The notes beneath the pieces were generated by a model. The model was not told the origin of the DNA, did no database searches, and saw nothing but the letters and a program-made list of their open reading frames with translations. Source: Rapana venosa (lineage: Eukaryota; Mollusca; Gastropoda; Neogastropoda; Muricidae). From it: a stretch of DNA of 64,000 nt. The position numbers were made by a program, and so were the translations under genes. Where the stretch lies: the NCBI GenBank assembly GCA_028751875.1, contig CM054140.1, forward strand, positions 20,977,993 to 21,041,992, in the 5' to 3' direction. Shown piece after piece: positions 63,646 through 64,000 of this stretch; within the stretch, counting starts at the first letter, position 1; each line of letters starts with the position of its first letter.

Positions 63646-63725
63646 TTGAATACAAGCGCTCTGATTTGTCTTTGCAAGATAAAGCGCTATACAAATTCCA
63701 TTTATTATTATTATTATTATTATTG
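63646..63725 (+). repeat. LINE 3' tail ending in (ATT)n
   Basis: caagcgctctgatttgtctt, tgcaagataaagcgctatac and aaattccatttattatt, then ATT repeats. It has the same architecture as the sequence that seeds the 37-bp satellite at 39300-39358. Confidence 0.8.
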
Positions 63726-63774
63726 TTTTGTAGTTCTGGCACTGTCCTAGGTAACCTTTCTTTGGGAGTGGGAT

Positions 63775-63905
63775 TATTAGAGACTGCGACTATTTTCTGC
63801 CTTCTTGGTCCATTCTCCTGGTTTGTTTGTTTTTTCCCCCAGAAAGACTTGAAAATAACAATTCTTTTCTTTCCCACGCCGAAGTCAGATGCGCTGGGCC
63901 CTGAC
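63775..63905 (-). repeat. Reverse copy of the 38620 dispersed repeat
   Basis: The + strand shows ttttctgccttcttggtcca, ttctcctgg and cacgccgaagtcagatgcgc, the reverse complement of the palindrome/repeat region at 38560-38660. Confidence 0.65.
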
Positions 63906-64000
63906 TGGTCAGGCGCTTAACGGCAGCACAACGCATTTTCGCTGATATGACAGACAAGAATGATTGGTGTCTGAGCAATCAAAGAAGAGGAGGAGGAACT

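Overview
The window is eukaryotic nuclear DNA, most likely from a mollusc and possibly a gastropod. The evidence is intron-rich genes with GT-AG junctions, a zinc-knuckle Vasa, and dispersed repeats ending in a GCGCTATATAAATTCC tail, which I know from mollusc genomes. The species call is an inference. Three recognisable protein genes can be assembled exon by exon. (1) The 3' end of a NIPBL/Nipped-B/SCC2 cohesin-loader gene is on the + strand and stops at 6619. (2) The last six exons of a SHIPPO-repeat ciliary gene resembling LEXM/CIMAP2 are on the + strand, 30969-37870. (3) A complete 12-exon DDX4/vasa germline DEAD-box helicase with seven CCHC zinc knuckles is on the - strand, 60387-44035. 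LEXM and vasa converge on a 3.2-kb satellite of about 86 units of 37 bp (39329-42520).

Layout. 1-6619: NIPBL 3' exons, with a lower-quality stretch around 1.0-3.6 kb. 6620-9300: 3' UTR and intergenic DNA with tRNA-derived SINE remnants. About 9300-30000: 20 kb of visibly degraded sequence with inflated homopolymers and huge G and C runs, where no gene can be trusted. Damaged copies of repeats that are clean elsewhere in the window show that this is poor consensus rather than exotic DNA. 28802-30180 and 35335-36774: two inverted copies of a TTAA-flanked piggyBac-like element. 30969-38230: LEXM-like gene. 38532-38618: perfect 41-bp-arm palindrome. 39329-42520: satellite. 42979-60600: vasa, with introns full of SINEs, a second TTAA-flanked element and microsatellites. 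60600-64000: intergenic DNA with two LINE reverse-transcriptase fragments in opposite orientations.

The genes do not form a pathway: a cohesin loader, an axoneme-associated protein and a germline helicase are independent neighbours. The observations most worth checking are three minisatellites sitting on splice junctions (LEXM-like exons A and D, vasa exon 11), the origin of the 37-bp satellite in a LINE 3' tail, three single-base homopolymer frameshifts that break an otherwise intact vasa frame, and the extent of the unreliable 20-kb block. I found no convincing unknown multi-gene system.
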